This document shows, piece after piece, positions 16,251-23,401 of a stretch of 28,026 nucleotides of DNA (its first letter is position 1; each line of letters opens with the position of its first letter). The stretch lies in NCBI GenBank assembly GCA_964479595.1, contig CAYZMU010000016.1, positions 1-28,026 of the forward strand. Direction: 5' to 3'. Made by a program: the position numbers and the translations under genes. Below the pieces are notes generated by a model. It saw only the letters and a list, made by a program, of their open reading frames with translations. It did no database searches and was not told where the DNA came from. The stretch is from Firm-04 sp964479595 (GTDB lineage Bacteria > Bacillota > Clostridia > Oscillospirales > Ruminococcaceae).

Positions 16251-16436
16251 TTTTTCCCTCACGCAGTTTCGCAAAATCTGTGCTTCTGTAGCGGCTTTGC
16301 GCCCGATTTGCGACTTTTCCACAAGCGCGGGGGCGGGAGAACGGTTTTGCGCCAAGACAGAAGACTTTTCCGCAAAAGCGCGCAAATACGCGGTTTTTCC
16401 GGTGCTTGAAAAGGGAGCGGAAAACGGCGCGGGGGC

Positions 16437-16465
16437 TTGACAAAATCGGCGGAATGTGCTATAAT
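16437..16465 (+). promoter_or_regulatory. near-perfect extended -10 promoter of the GGDEF-EAL gene
   Basis: TTGACA (16437-16442), a 17-base spacer and TATAAT (16460-16465) match consensus exactly, with TGC before the -10 as in the promoter at 14033-14061. The leader to the TTG start codon is about 50 bases. The preceding interval from 16251 holds no gene and no clear terminator. Confidence 0.88.
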
Positions 16466-16520
16466 AAAGCGATATGATTGTGACAAAACGGGCCTATGTG
16501 CCCGAAAGGGGGGTGGCGCT

Positions 16521-19500
16521 TTGATTTCGGGCAAGCTGTGTTTCGCGCTTTGCACCACGCGGCTGCGCGATCCGGACGTTTTCGCGAGCGTCTGGGCGTT
16601 TCTGCGCGCGGCGAAACAGCGCGGATACTACGTCTATGTCTTTACCGCGGGCTTTGACGACGCCCCGGGGGACTCCCAGACCGAAATGAGCCGCTACAGT
16701 GTATTTGATTTAATATCGCCTAATACCGTGGATTTCATGGTCGTGATGAATGAGACCATCGACAACCCCATGGTGATGGGCATTCTGACGGCGTTCGCGC
16801 GGGAGCATCATATCCCGATGCTCTCCTATGCCGGCAAGGCGGAGGGGCTGCCCTCTGTCTGGGCGGAGCGGGATATGAGCGCGAAACTGCTCATCCAACA
16901 TCTTGTGCGGGAACATGGCTGCCGCAGAATCAACATGCTGACGGGGATTCGGGGGGAATATGAATCCGAATCCGCCGTATCGGTGATGCGCGAAACGCTG
17001 CGCACGGAGGGCATCAATTTCGAGCCCGAGCGCGTGGGGTACACACGGTTTCGCGAGGAGGACGCCTTCGCGCTGACGGAGCAGTTCATCTCCCGCGACG
17101 ACCCGCCTGAGGCTATTGTTACGGTGGCGGAGAGCGACGCGGCGGCGGTCTGCGAGGCCTTGGCGCGCCACGGGCTGCGTGTGCCGGAGGACATCCTCGT
17201 GGGCTGCATTGAGGGCAGGGCGCGCGAGCGCAGCCACACCCCGAGGATTTCGTGCTGTGTCACGGACTACGCGCGTATGAGCGCGGCTGCTCTGGACGCG
17301 GCGGAGATGATTCTTGAGGGCGAGGACGACCGCTTCCAGATAGCGATTCCGCCGCAGACGCGCTTTTCGGAGTCGTGCGGGTGCATCGTGACGCAGCAGC
17401 GCGACTGCAACGACGGCTTAAACGCGCTCTACCGCCTGCTCAAGCAGTGCACGGACCAGGAAACCGCCGAACACGGGCTGCTCAGCCGCGCGCTGAGCTT
17501 AAAACAGCCGGCGGTTACTGATTATCTCAACCTGCTCTCGGGCAATGTCCCCGAGGACGGCTGTCTGTGCCTTCGCGACTGTCTCTCCGCGGAGGCGGGG
17601 GAGCAGAGTCTGCAGCAGTTTGCCGACCCGTCCGAACTCATGCAGTCGCTACAGGTCAGGCGCGGCGAAAGACGCATTCTCGTGATTGGGCGCGCGGGGC
17701 TTATCCCTGAGCCTGAAAAGGCGCTCGCGAAGACTCACGCCATGATTATCTGCCCTATCTATATGCTCAGCGAGGTCTACGGCTACTACGCGTATTACGG
17801 GGAAAATCTCGAGCTTGAGTGCTTCCGCTGCGCGAAATTCAGCCACACCGCCGGCGGAGTGATAGGTTCGGGGCTGATAACGACGCGGCTGCAGGCGATG
17901 AACGATATGCTCGTGGAATCCAGAGTCCGCGATTCGCTCACGGGGATGCTCAATCTCCACGGCGTGACGAAGGAGCTGGAGGAGCGTCTGCAGCGGGAAA
18001 ACCACAAGGGCGAAGTGCTCGTCACGGTGGTGATAGGGCTGCGCAGACTTCATCAAATCAACAGCGCGTTCGGGCGCGCGGAGGGCGATCAGGCACTGCG
18101 GAGTCTGGTCAGCGCGATTCACGACTGTATCGACAGCAACGTCATTCCCGCGCGAATCGGCGGCGACGAGTTTTTGCTGGCGTTTTTCAGCTCCACGCTG
18201 CGCGCGGACACCACACGGGCTCTGCTCGAGGTGCTCACGGGGCGGCTGAAGAGCTATAATCAGGTTTCGGGGAAGAACTACAGCGTCGAAATCGTCACGG
18301 GGCAGGCGCACGCGCCGGTGGACGATTCGCTGGATGTTTCCGAGCTCATCGGCGAGGCCATCGCGGCGAAAGAGGCGCAGTCCAAGGAGCACGGCGGCTC
18401 GAAAATCAAGTTCTCCGAGAAGGAAGCGGCGGAGATTGAGACGATCCTCAACGAGAATCTCCTCACCTGCCATTTCCAGCCCATCGTGCGCGCCAGAGAC
18501 GGCCAGATTTACGCCTACGAGGCGCTCATGCGCACCACCAACGGGCACAATGTCTCCCCGCTTACCATCCTCGCCTACGCGACGGAAACGGGGCGGCTCT
18601 ACGACGTCGAAAAGCTCACTTATTCAAATGTTTTAAGTTATATGCGCGAGCACGAGGCGTTTTTCAAGGACAAATATGTCTTTACCAATTCCATTCCCGG
18701 CTACTTCCTCAGCGAACCGGATTTCGCCCGCCTGAAGGAGCGCTACGGCGACCTTCTTCCGAGGCTGGTGGTGGAGTTTACGGAACAGGCGGAGACCGAG
18801 GGCGAGGAGCTCGCGTCCATCCAGCGCCGCTGCGAGGAGAACGGCATGGCCATCGCGGTGGACGACTACGGCACGGGCTACTCCAACATCTCCAATCTGC
18901 TGCGGTATTCGCCTGATTACGTCAAGATTGACCGCAGCCTGATTACGAACATTCACGAGGAGCCCAAGAAACAGCATTTCGTCCTCAACATCATTGAGTT
19001 TGCCCACGCGAACAACTTCATGGCGCTCGCGGAGGGCGTGGAGACGCTCGAGGAGCTGCGCGCGGTGATCCGCTTCGGCGTGGACCTCATTCAGGGCAAC
19101 TACACCGCGATGCCGGAGGAAACGCCGGCGGATTCCATACTCGACGAAATCACGGCGCAGATGGCGCGCTTCGGGGCAACGGCGTTAAAGCAGGTCGTGA
19201 CAAAAACCTTCATGTCCTCGCAGGAGCGCACGCTTGACCTTTCCGACCTGGCGACGGAGAAATATACCGACATCGTGGTCGCGCAGCCGGAGCTTGAGGT
19301 GATTGGCAACTTCAGTTCCGCGAGTCTCACGCGCATCAAAATCAAGGACGACCTGAAATGCCGCGTGATTCTGCGCAATATCTACCTCAAATCCCAGCAC
19401 CCCGCGCCGCTTATCACGCTCGGTCGAAACTGTGACGTGACGCTTGAGTTTGACGGCGACAACCGCATGGACATGGGCGGCATTCTCGTGCCCGAGGGCA

Positions 19501-20231
19501 GCACGCTGCACCTGACGGGGAGAGGGAACTTAAGTATCAGCGTGAGCGATTCCAAGTCCTTCGGCATCGGCAACGACGCGGATTTCGGCTGCGGCAACAT
19601 TGATATCGACCTGCTCGGGTGCCTGAACATCATCTCCAACGGCGACTGGTGCGTGGGCATCGGCGCGGGGATAGGGCGCGGACAGAAAATCTCCGTCTGC
19701 GGCACAACTCTGTTCATCCGCACGACCGGCACGGACGGTGTCGGGATAGGGACGCTGGAGGATTCCTGCGACATTGAGCTCGCGGGATGTACGGCAGAGC
19801 TTGACACCCAAGTCGCCAAGAGCACGGCGGTGGGGGCGCAGTTCGGAGCCCCGAATATCCGCTGCGACACGGCGAGTCTTACCGTCAACGCCTCCGGCAA
19901 ATCCATCGCGTGCATAGGCTCGCTGGAGGGCGGCGCGAACATCACCATGCGCGATTCCGCCGTTTCCGCGGAAGTGATGGGGCAGAGCATTCTGGTTCTG
20001 GGCTCGGAGAACGCCGCGCCTTCCATCGCGCTGAGAGAATGCGTGCTGGGGGTGCGCTGCGAGGGCACGCGGGCGCTGGACATCGGCAGCTTTGAGCGCG
20101 ACGCGTCGGTGACCTTGGTGGATACGGATTTGTCGGTCTTTCTGCGCTCCGCGACGGCGGTGCATCTGGGCTCTGAGGATTCGCGCACGGTCTGCACGGG
20201 CGGCACGCAGAGCTTAGACATCAACCGCTAG
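16521..20231 (+). CDS. c-di-GMP protein: PBP1-like sensor, GGDEF, EAL and C-terminal beta-solenoid-like repeats
   Basis: This 1236-aa protein has no signal peptide or membrane segment. Residues about 1-290 resemble a LacI/PBP1-type ligand domain; about 310-455 a GAF-like linker; about 465-625 a GGDEF domain (RIGGDEF, 545-551); about 633-880 an EAL phosphodiesterase domain. The EAL residues are complete: E667, N723, E752, D781, D782, K802, E838 and Q858, at spacings like those of known active enzymes. In the GGDEF domain the first metal-binding Asp is Gly506, and there is no RxxD inhibitory site, so it may bind GTP without making c-di-GMP. Residues about 900-1236 form a repeat region; from about 1012 roughly eight units of 24-30 residues share a (V/I/L)G(I/S/A) turn, suggesting a beta-solenoid. 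The TTG start is chosen from AAAGGGGGG eight bases upstream; the earlier in-frame TTG is the promoter -35. Confidence 0.88.
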   Translation: MISGKLCFALCTTRLRDPDVFASVWAFLRAAKQRGYYVYVFTAGFDDAPGDSQTEMSRYSVFDLISPNTVDFMVVMNETIDNPMVMGILTAFAREHHIPMLSYAGKAEGLPSVWAERDMSAKLLIQHLVREHGCRRINMLTGIRGEYESESAVSVMRETLRTEGINFEPERVGYTRFREEDAFALTEQFISRDDPPEAIVTVAESDAAAVCEALARHGLRVPEDILVGCIEGRARERSHTPRISCCVTDYARMSAAALDAAEMILEGEDDRFQIAIPPQTRFSESCGCIVTQQRDCNDGLNALYRLLKQCTDQETAEHGLLSRALSLKQPAVTDYLNLLSGNVPEDGCLCLRDCLSAEAGEQSLQQFADPSELMQSLQVRRGERRILVIGRAGLIPEPEKALAKTHAMIICPIYMLSEVYGYYAYYGENLELECFRCAKFSHTAGGVIGSGLITTRLQAMNDMLVESRVRDSLTGMLNLHGVTKELEERLQRENHKGEVLVTVVIGLRRLHQINSAFGRAEGDQALRSLVSAIHDCIDSNVIPARIGGDEFLLAFFSSTLRADTTRALLEVLTGRLKSYNQVSGKNYSVEIVTGQAHAPVDDSLDVSELIGEAIAAKEAQSKEHGGSKIKFSEKEAAEIETILNENLLTCHFQPIVRARDGQIYAYEALMRTTNGHNVSPLTILAYATETGRLYDVEKLTYSNVLSYMREHEAFFKDKYVFTNSIPGYFLSEPDFARLKERYGDLLPRLVVEFTEQAETEGEELASIQRRCEENGMAIAVDDYGTGYSNISNLLRYSPDYVKIDRSLITNIHEEPKKQHFVLNIIEFAHANNFMALAEGVETLEELRAVIRFGVDLIQGNYTAMPEETPADSILDEITAQMARFGATALKQVVTKTFMSSQERTLDLSDLATEKYTDIVVAQPELEVIGNFSSASLTRIKIKDDLKCRVILRNIYLKSQHPAPLITLGRNCDVTLEFDGDNRMDMGGILVPEGSTLHLTGRGNLSISVSDSKSFGIGNDADFGCGNIDIDLLGCLNIISNGDWCVGIGAGIGRGQKISVCGTTLFIRTTGTDGVGIGTLEDSCDIELAGCTAELDTQVAKSTAVGAQFGAPNIRCDTASLTVNASGKSIACIGSLEGGANITMRDSAVSAEVMGQSILVLGSENAAPSIALRECVLGVRCEGTRALDIGSFERDASVTLVDTDLSVFLRSATAVHLGSEDSRTVCTGGTQSLDINR

Positions 20232-20236
20232 CCGCC

Positions 20237-21883
20237 ATGACGTTTCTTTGCGCACTCGCGCGGTGCGCGTACGCCGCCGTTCACGCTTTTGCCGCTCTGC
20301 CGCGCGCTTTGGGCGGGGCTGTATGGGCGTTTCTCAAGGCGCTCGGGCACGGGCTTTGGCGGATTCTCTCCCTTTTTGCGCGGGGTCTGCGGACGGTCTG
20401 GCGGCGCTATACGGCGGTCGCGCGGGCGGTCTACAAGGAACTGCGCTGGGAAGGGCAGGGGAGAGCCGCCGCCTTCCTCAGGGCTTTGGGGCGTCTGCTG
20501 CTGAGCGAGAACGGGCTTCTGCCGACACTTTTCCGGTTTGCCGTTCCCGTGTGCTGCTGCGCGTTTCTGGTGTCCGTGACCGCGTTCGGGGTAAGAGAAC
20601 CGCTCGGGGTGCGGGTGCGCCTCGGCACGCAAACGCTGGGCGTTGTGGAGAGCGAGCGCGTCTACAGGGAGGCGCGGGAAATCGTGCGGCAGCGGCTGTC
20701 CTACGCGAAGGATTCGCCGGAGGTTTCGCTGAGCGGACGTCTGCGCCTTGAGACGCTCGATGAACAGTCTGTGCTGCTGACGGCGCCGGAACTGGCGGAC
20801 AAAATGCTGAGAACTCTGGATGTGACGCTCTGCGAGGGGTGGGGCGTCTTTGTGCGCGGGGAATTTTTGGGCGCGGTGCAAAACCGCGAGGAGATCGAGC
20901 GCGCGCTGCAGCATGAGATGACGGTGTATCTTGAGTCTTTGCCGTTCGCCGCGCAGAACCCGCGCTATAGCGACGAGGTCACCTTTGAGAGCGGAACGTA
21001 TCTGAGCGAAAACTTAACCCCCGAAAGCGAGGTCATCGCGCGGCTGACTCAGAAAACCGCGCTGACACGTGTTTATACGGCAAAGGAATACGAGACGGTC
21101 TATTCTGTCGCGGAACGCTTTCTCACCACGCCGGAGGAAATTGAGCGGCGAAACCCCGAACTTGAGGAGGACTTGCCGTCTGTCCCACGCGGTACGGCGG
21201 TTACAGTCCCGGTGACGGAGCGGTATCTGCCGATAGCGTTTGAGAGGGAGCTCAGAACGCTGTCATTTCCGCGCTATGAGACGGTGCGCATTGAGACGGA
21301 TACTTTACCCTTAGGGGTCGAGAAAACGCTCACAAAGGGCGAAAACGGCACGCTGGAGCATGAAGTCAGCGCGCACTATGAAAACGGGCGGGAAGTTTCG
21401 CGGCGCACGCTCTCGACACGGGTGGTGCGCGAGGCGACAGATGAGGAAATCGGGGTCGGGACGTACGCGCCCGCGCCCATGAGCGAGACGACGGTTCTGA
21501 CGGGCTCGGGGCGGTTCTCGTGGCCCGTGGACGGGGGGTATATCTCCGATGTGTTCATCAGCAACCGCAACCACAAGGGGCTGGATATCGCGGCTCCGGG
21601 CGGGACAGCCATCTATGCGGCCGGCGACGGCGTGGTGCGGGTTTCGACGATGGGCACGGGCTACGGCAATTACATCATCATCGACCACGGCGACGGGTTT
21701 GAGACGCTTTACGGCCACGCGAGTATGCTTCTGGCGGGCGCGGGACAGCGGGTGCGGCGCGGGCAGGTCATCGCGCTTGTGGGCACGACAGGCGATTCCA
21801 CGGGCAACCACCTGCATTTTGAGGTGCGCGTGAACGGCGTCCATTTTGACCCGGCGCTCTTTTTGCGCGTCAACGCGGATTGA
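20237..21883 (+). CDS. membrane-anchored LysM-G5-M23 peptidoglycan endopeptidase
   Basis: This 548-aa protein is a likely cell wall hydrolase acting outside the membrane. An unusually long N-terminal region (1-97) rich in Ala, Arg, Trp and amphipathic helices precedes one membrane segment (about 98-118). Outside lie a helical spacer, a LysM-like peptidoglycan-binding unit (about 279-325), a G5 domain (about 335-410) and an M23 zinc peptidase domain (about 440-545). Metal and catalytic residues are present: H446 and D450 in NHKGLDIA, H494 in YGHAS, and H525/H527 in NHLHFE. The ATG lies five bases after the stop of the c-di-GMP gene and has no clear binding site of its own, so translation is probably coupled; a later start is possible. 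Pairing with a c-di-GMP protein suggests that wall remodelling is tied to signalling (inference). Confidence 0.9.
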   Translation: MTFLCALARCAYAAVHAFAALPRALGGAVWAFLKALGHGLWRILSLFARGLRTVWRRYTAVARAVYKELRWEGQGRAAAFLRALGRLLLSENGLLPTLFRFAVPVCCCAFLVSVTAFGVREPLGVRVRLGTQTLGVVESERVYREAREIVRQRLSYAKDSPEVSLSGRLRLETLDEQSVLLTAPELADKMLRTLDVTLCEGWGVFVRGEFLGAVQNREEIERALQHEMTVYLESLPFAAQNPRYSDEVTFESGTYLSENLTPESEVIARLTQKTALTRVYTAKEYETVYSVAERFLTTPEEIERRNPELEEDLPSVPRGTAVTVPVTERYLPIAFERELRTLSFPRYETVRIETDTLPLGVEKTLTKGENGTLEHEVSAHYENGREVSRRTLSTRVVREATDEEIGVGTYAPAPMSETTVLTGSGRFSWPVDGGYISDVFISNRNHKGLDIAAPGGTAIYAAGDGVVRVSTMGTGYGNYIIIDHGDGFETLYGHASMLLAGAGQRVRRGQVIALVGTTGDSTGNHLHFEVRVNGVHFDPALFLRVNAD

Positions 21884-22040
21884 GGCGGGGTTCTTTCTCC
21901 GACTGCCCGTAACCCTCACCATCGGGGAGCGCGGTCGGTTTCGGGCATAACGCACCTTCCCTTGATAACAAATACCGGGCGGTAAAAGTATGCCCCGCGG
22001 TCTCCCGTGCGCTTTCCTGAAAGCGCCCCCGCGCGCAGGG
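21884..22040. other. intergenic region with hairpin, no gene seen
   Basis: This interval follows the M23 gene. It has a perfect inverted repeat GCGCTTTC/GAAAGCGC (22009-22026) without a T-run, so it is not a convincing terminator. At about 21937-21990 it carries one copy of a degenerate motif seen again near 22490 and 22673. No credible coding frame is present. Confidence 0.4.
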
Positions 22041-22042
22041 AG

Positions 22043-22153
22043 GTATAGGCAAAGATCTGTATAAAGATCTGAAGATCTTTCTGTATAGTAGTATAGGCGA
22101 AATTTTTTTCGTTTTGCGTGAAGAAAATTTCGTTTCGAAGGAAAAATTTTTCG
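22043..22153. other. AT-rich palindromic segment (candidate DNA unwinding element)
   Basis: This stretch is far richer in A and T than its surroundings. It carries AGATCT three times: AAAGATCT at 22051-22058 and 22063-22070 and AGATCTTT at 22073-22080, the last two forming a palindrome. The 8-mer GTATAGGC occurs at 22043-22050 and 22091-22098. TAGTAG at 22087-22092 could be DnaA-trio-like. Further palindromes follow, including GAAAAATTTTTC near 22140-22151. It sits directly before the DnaA-box-like array. Confidence 0.5.
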
Positions 22154-22163
22154 TGCCTCCCGG

Positions 22164-22362
22164 TTTTCAACAATCGAGGGCTCCGGTTTTCAACCGCCTT
22201 TCCACAGCCTTTCAACCGCCTTTCCACAGGGTTTTGCGCGTTTCAACAGCTTTTCCACAGTTTTAAACAAATTCAACAGCGCGGTTTTGGGGTTTTCAAC
22301 CGCTTTCCACAGTTTCCACAGGCTGTTCTTACGGCACTGATCCGTTTTCCACAGTTTCCACA
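22164..22362 (+). other. array of DnaA-box-like sites (candidate oriC or DnaA cluster)
   Basis: Seven sites of the form NTTTCCACA lie in one orientation, starting at 22198, 22220, 22251, 22303, 22312, 22345 and 22354. The two starting at 22251 and 22345 are TTTTCCACA, an exact match to the relaxed consensus TTWTNCACA; the others differ at the first base. Six TTTCAAC-like motifs (starting near 22164, 22187, 22210, 22241, 22271 and 22293) are interleaved. An AT-rich segment lies immediately upstream. Clustered same-direction boxes beside an AT-rich element are the layout of bacterial origins. dnaA, dnaN and rpmH are not in the window, so a DnaA-binding cluster away from the origin is the main alternative. 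Confidence 0.6.
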
Positions 22363-22434
22363 GCGCCGGGAGAGGGCTTTTCGCGCATTCGCCCCTTCGG
22401 CGGACAGCGTGGACGGGATTTCGCGCGGGGAGCG

Positions 22435-22729
22435 GCGGGAAAATTCTCCGGCAACACAACCCCCATATTCGGAGGGCAAAAGCGGTGTCGGGGATAAATT
22501 GCCTTCTTCCGCCAATATTCCCGTTCCCTCCCCGTAGGGGAGGGGACAAAACAGACGTCACCCCGGCGGGGAATTTTCCCGACTACGCCCAAACGTAGCA
22601 GACAGGAGAGTAAAGAAGGCGTCGGGGGAGCACGCAGCTTTCTCCGGTGACAAAGAGCAGGCGGTAAAGGGCTTCGGGGATAATGTGCCTTCCCCGGCAA
22701 AAAAAATCGGGCGGCAAAAAGGAGAGGGA
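22435..22729. repeat. degenerate intergenic repeats and hairpins upstream of tmk
   Basis: The motif CGGGGATAA followed by TGCCTTC occurs twice (about 22488-22507 and 22673-22692), with a weaker copy near 21937. Related TTCTCCGG-type motifs occur near 22443 and 22632. A perfect hairpin CCCTCCCC-GTA-GGGGAGGG lies near 22536-22554, and CCCCGGCGGGG follows. The whole looks like decayed copies of a small non-coding element. No protein gene or firm promoter was found, although open frames on both strands cross it. Confidence 0.4.
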
Positions 22730-23401
22730 ATGGAAGGATTTTTTGTGATAGAGGGGATGGACGGGAGCGGGAAATCCACGCTTGTGCCGCTTTTGGAGAA
22801 GGCGCTGAGGGAGAAAGGCTTTGCGGCGCGGGCGCTGAGTTTCCCCAATTACGGCTCGCCGCCCGCGAAAATGATAGAGGCGTATCTGGGCGGGGAACTG
22901 GGCGATTCGGGGCAAAACCCCTATGCCGTTTCGGCGATGTACGCGCTCGACCGCTTTTTCGTGATGAAGGGCGAGGACTTCGCGGAGGCGCAGATTCTGC
23001 TCTCGGCGCGGTATGTAAGTTCCAACCTCATCTATCAGCTGCCCAAACTCCCGCGGGAGCAGTGGGAGGAATTCGCCCTGTGGCTTGAGGATTTGGAGTA
23101 TCAGAAATTCGCGCTGCCGCGCCCCGATGCGGTGTTCTTTCTGGATATGCCCCGGCAGGAGGCCCGCAAACTTTTGGAACACCGCTACGAAAAGGGCGGG
23201 GAGGCGGACATTCACGAGCGCGACGAGGCGTATCTGGCACAATGTGAGCGCGCGGCGCGTTTCGCGGTGAAACGGGGCGGTTTTGAAACCGTGAACTGTG
23301 TGGAAAACGGGCGCGTTCTGACACCTGCTGAAATGACGGAAAAACTCTTGGCGGCGATGGAACCATATCTGCCGCGCGAAAGGAAACAGAGCGATGAATG
23401 A
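22730..23401 (+). CDS. tmk: thymidylate kinase
   Basis: Tmk phosphorylates dTMP to dTDP, an essential step in DNA precursor synthesis. The 223-aa protein has the P-loop EGMDGSGKST (8-17), the dTMP-site region FPNYGSPPAK, YALDRF (71-76) and the SARYVSSNLIYQ segment (92-103). In the last, the usual Asp of the DRY motif is Ala93. The lid region is RYEKGGEADIHERD. The ATG at 22730 follows AAAGGAGAGGGA; an earlier in-frame ATG at 22685 has no comparable site. The stop overlaps the MoxR start by eight bases, so it heads a tightly coupled gene set. Confidence 0.92.
   Translation: MEGFFVIEGMDGSGKSTLVPLLEKALREKGFAARALSFPNYGSPPAKMIEAYLGGELGDSGQNPYAVSAMYALDRFFVMKGEDFAEAQILLSARYVSSNLIYQLPKLPREQWEEFALWLEDLEYQKFALPRPDAVFFLDMPRQEARKLLEHRYEKGGEADIHERDEAYLAQCERAARFAVKRGGFETVNCVENGRVLTPAEMTEKLLAAMEPYLPRERKQSDE

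Noticed and set aside
16315..16323. Single TTTTCCACA between the two sensor genes
   Set aside because: One isolated DnaA-box-like site is expected by chance; no cluster or AT-rich element accompanies it.
14982..16385. Long minus-strand open frame (467 codons) opposite the AraC-type regulator
   Set aside because: Antisense shadow of a well-supported gene; no motifs and no credible ribosome binding site.
16437..16520. Extended N-terminus of the c-di-GMP protein from the TTG at 16437
   Set aside because: That TTG is the first part of the promoter -35 (TTGACA), so it would lie upstream of the transcription start. The TTG at 16521 has a strong binding site.
21962..21988. TTGATA...TAAAAG as a promoter toward tmk
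   Set aside because: The spacer is only 15 bases, both boxes are imperfect, and it lies far upstream of tmk.
22009..22026. Perfect GCGCTTTC/GAAAGCGC hairpin as terminator of the M23 gene
   Set aside because: It is followed by a C-rich stretch rather than a T-run and lies more than 120 bases from the stop codon.
22164..22362. CRISPR array
   Set aside because: The repeated units are short (7-9 bases), irregularly spaced and have no unique spacers of constant size; they match DnaA boxes instead.
22118..22700. Several overlapping open frames on both strands in the region before tmk
   Set aside because: They arise from translated repeats (Phe-Pro-Gln or Trp-Lys-Leu-rich products) across the DnaA-box-like array and have no gene-like features.
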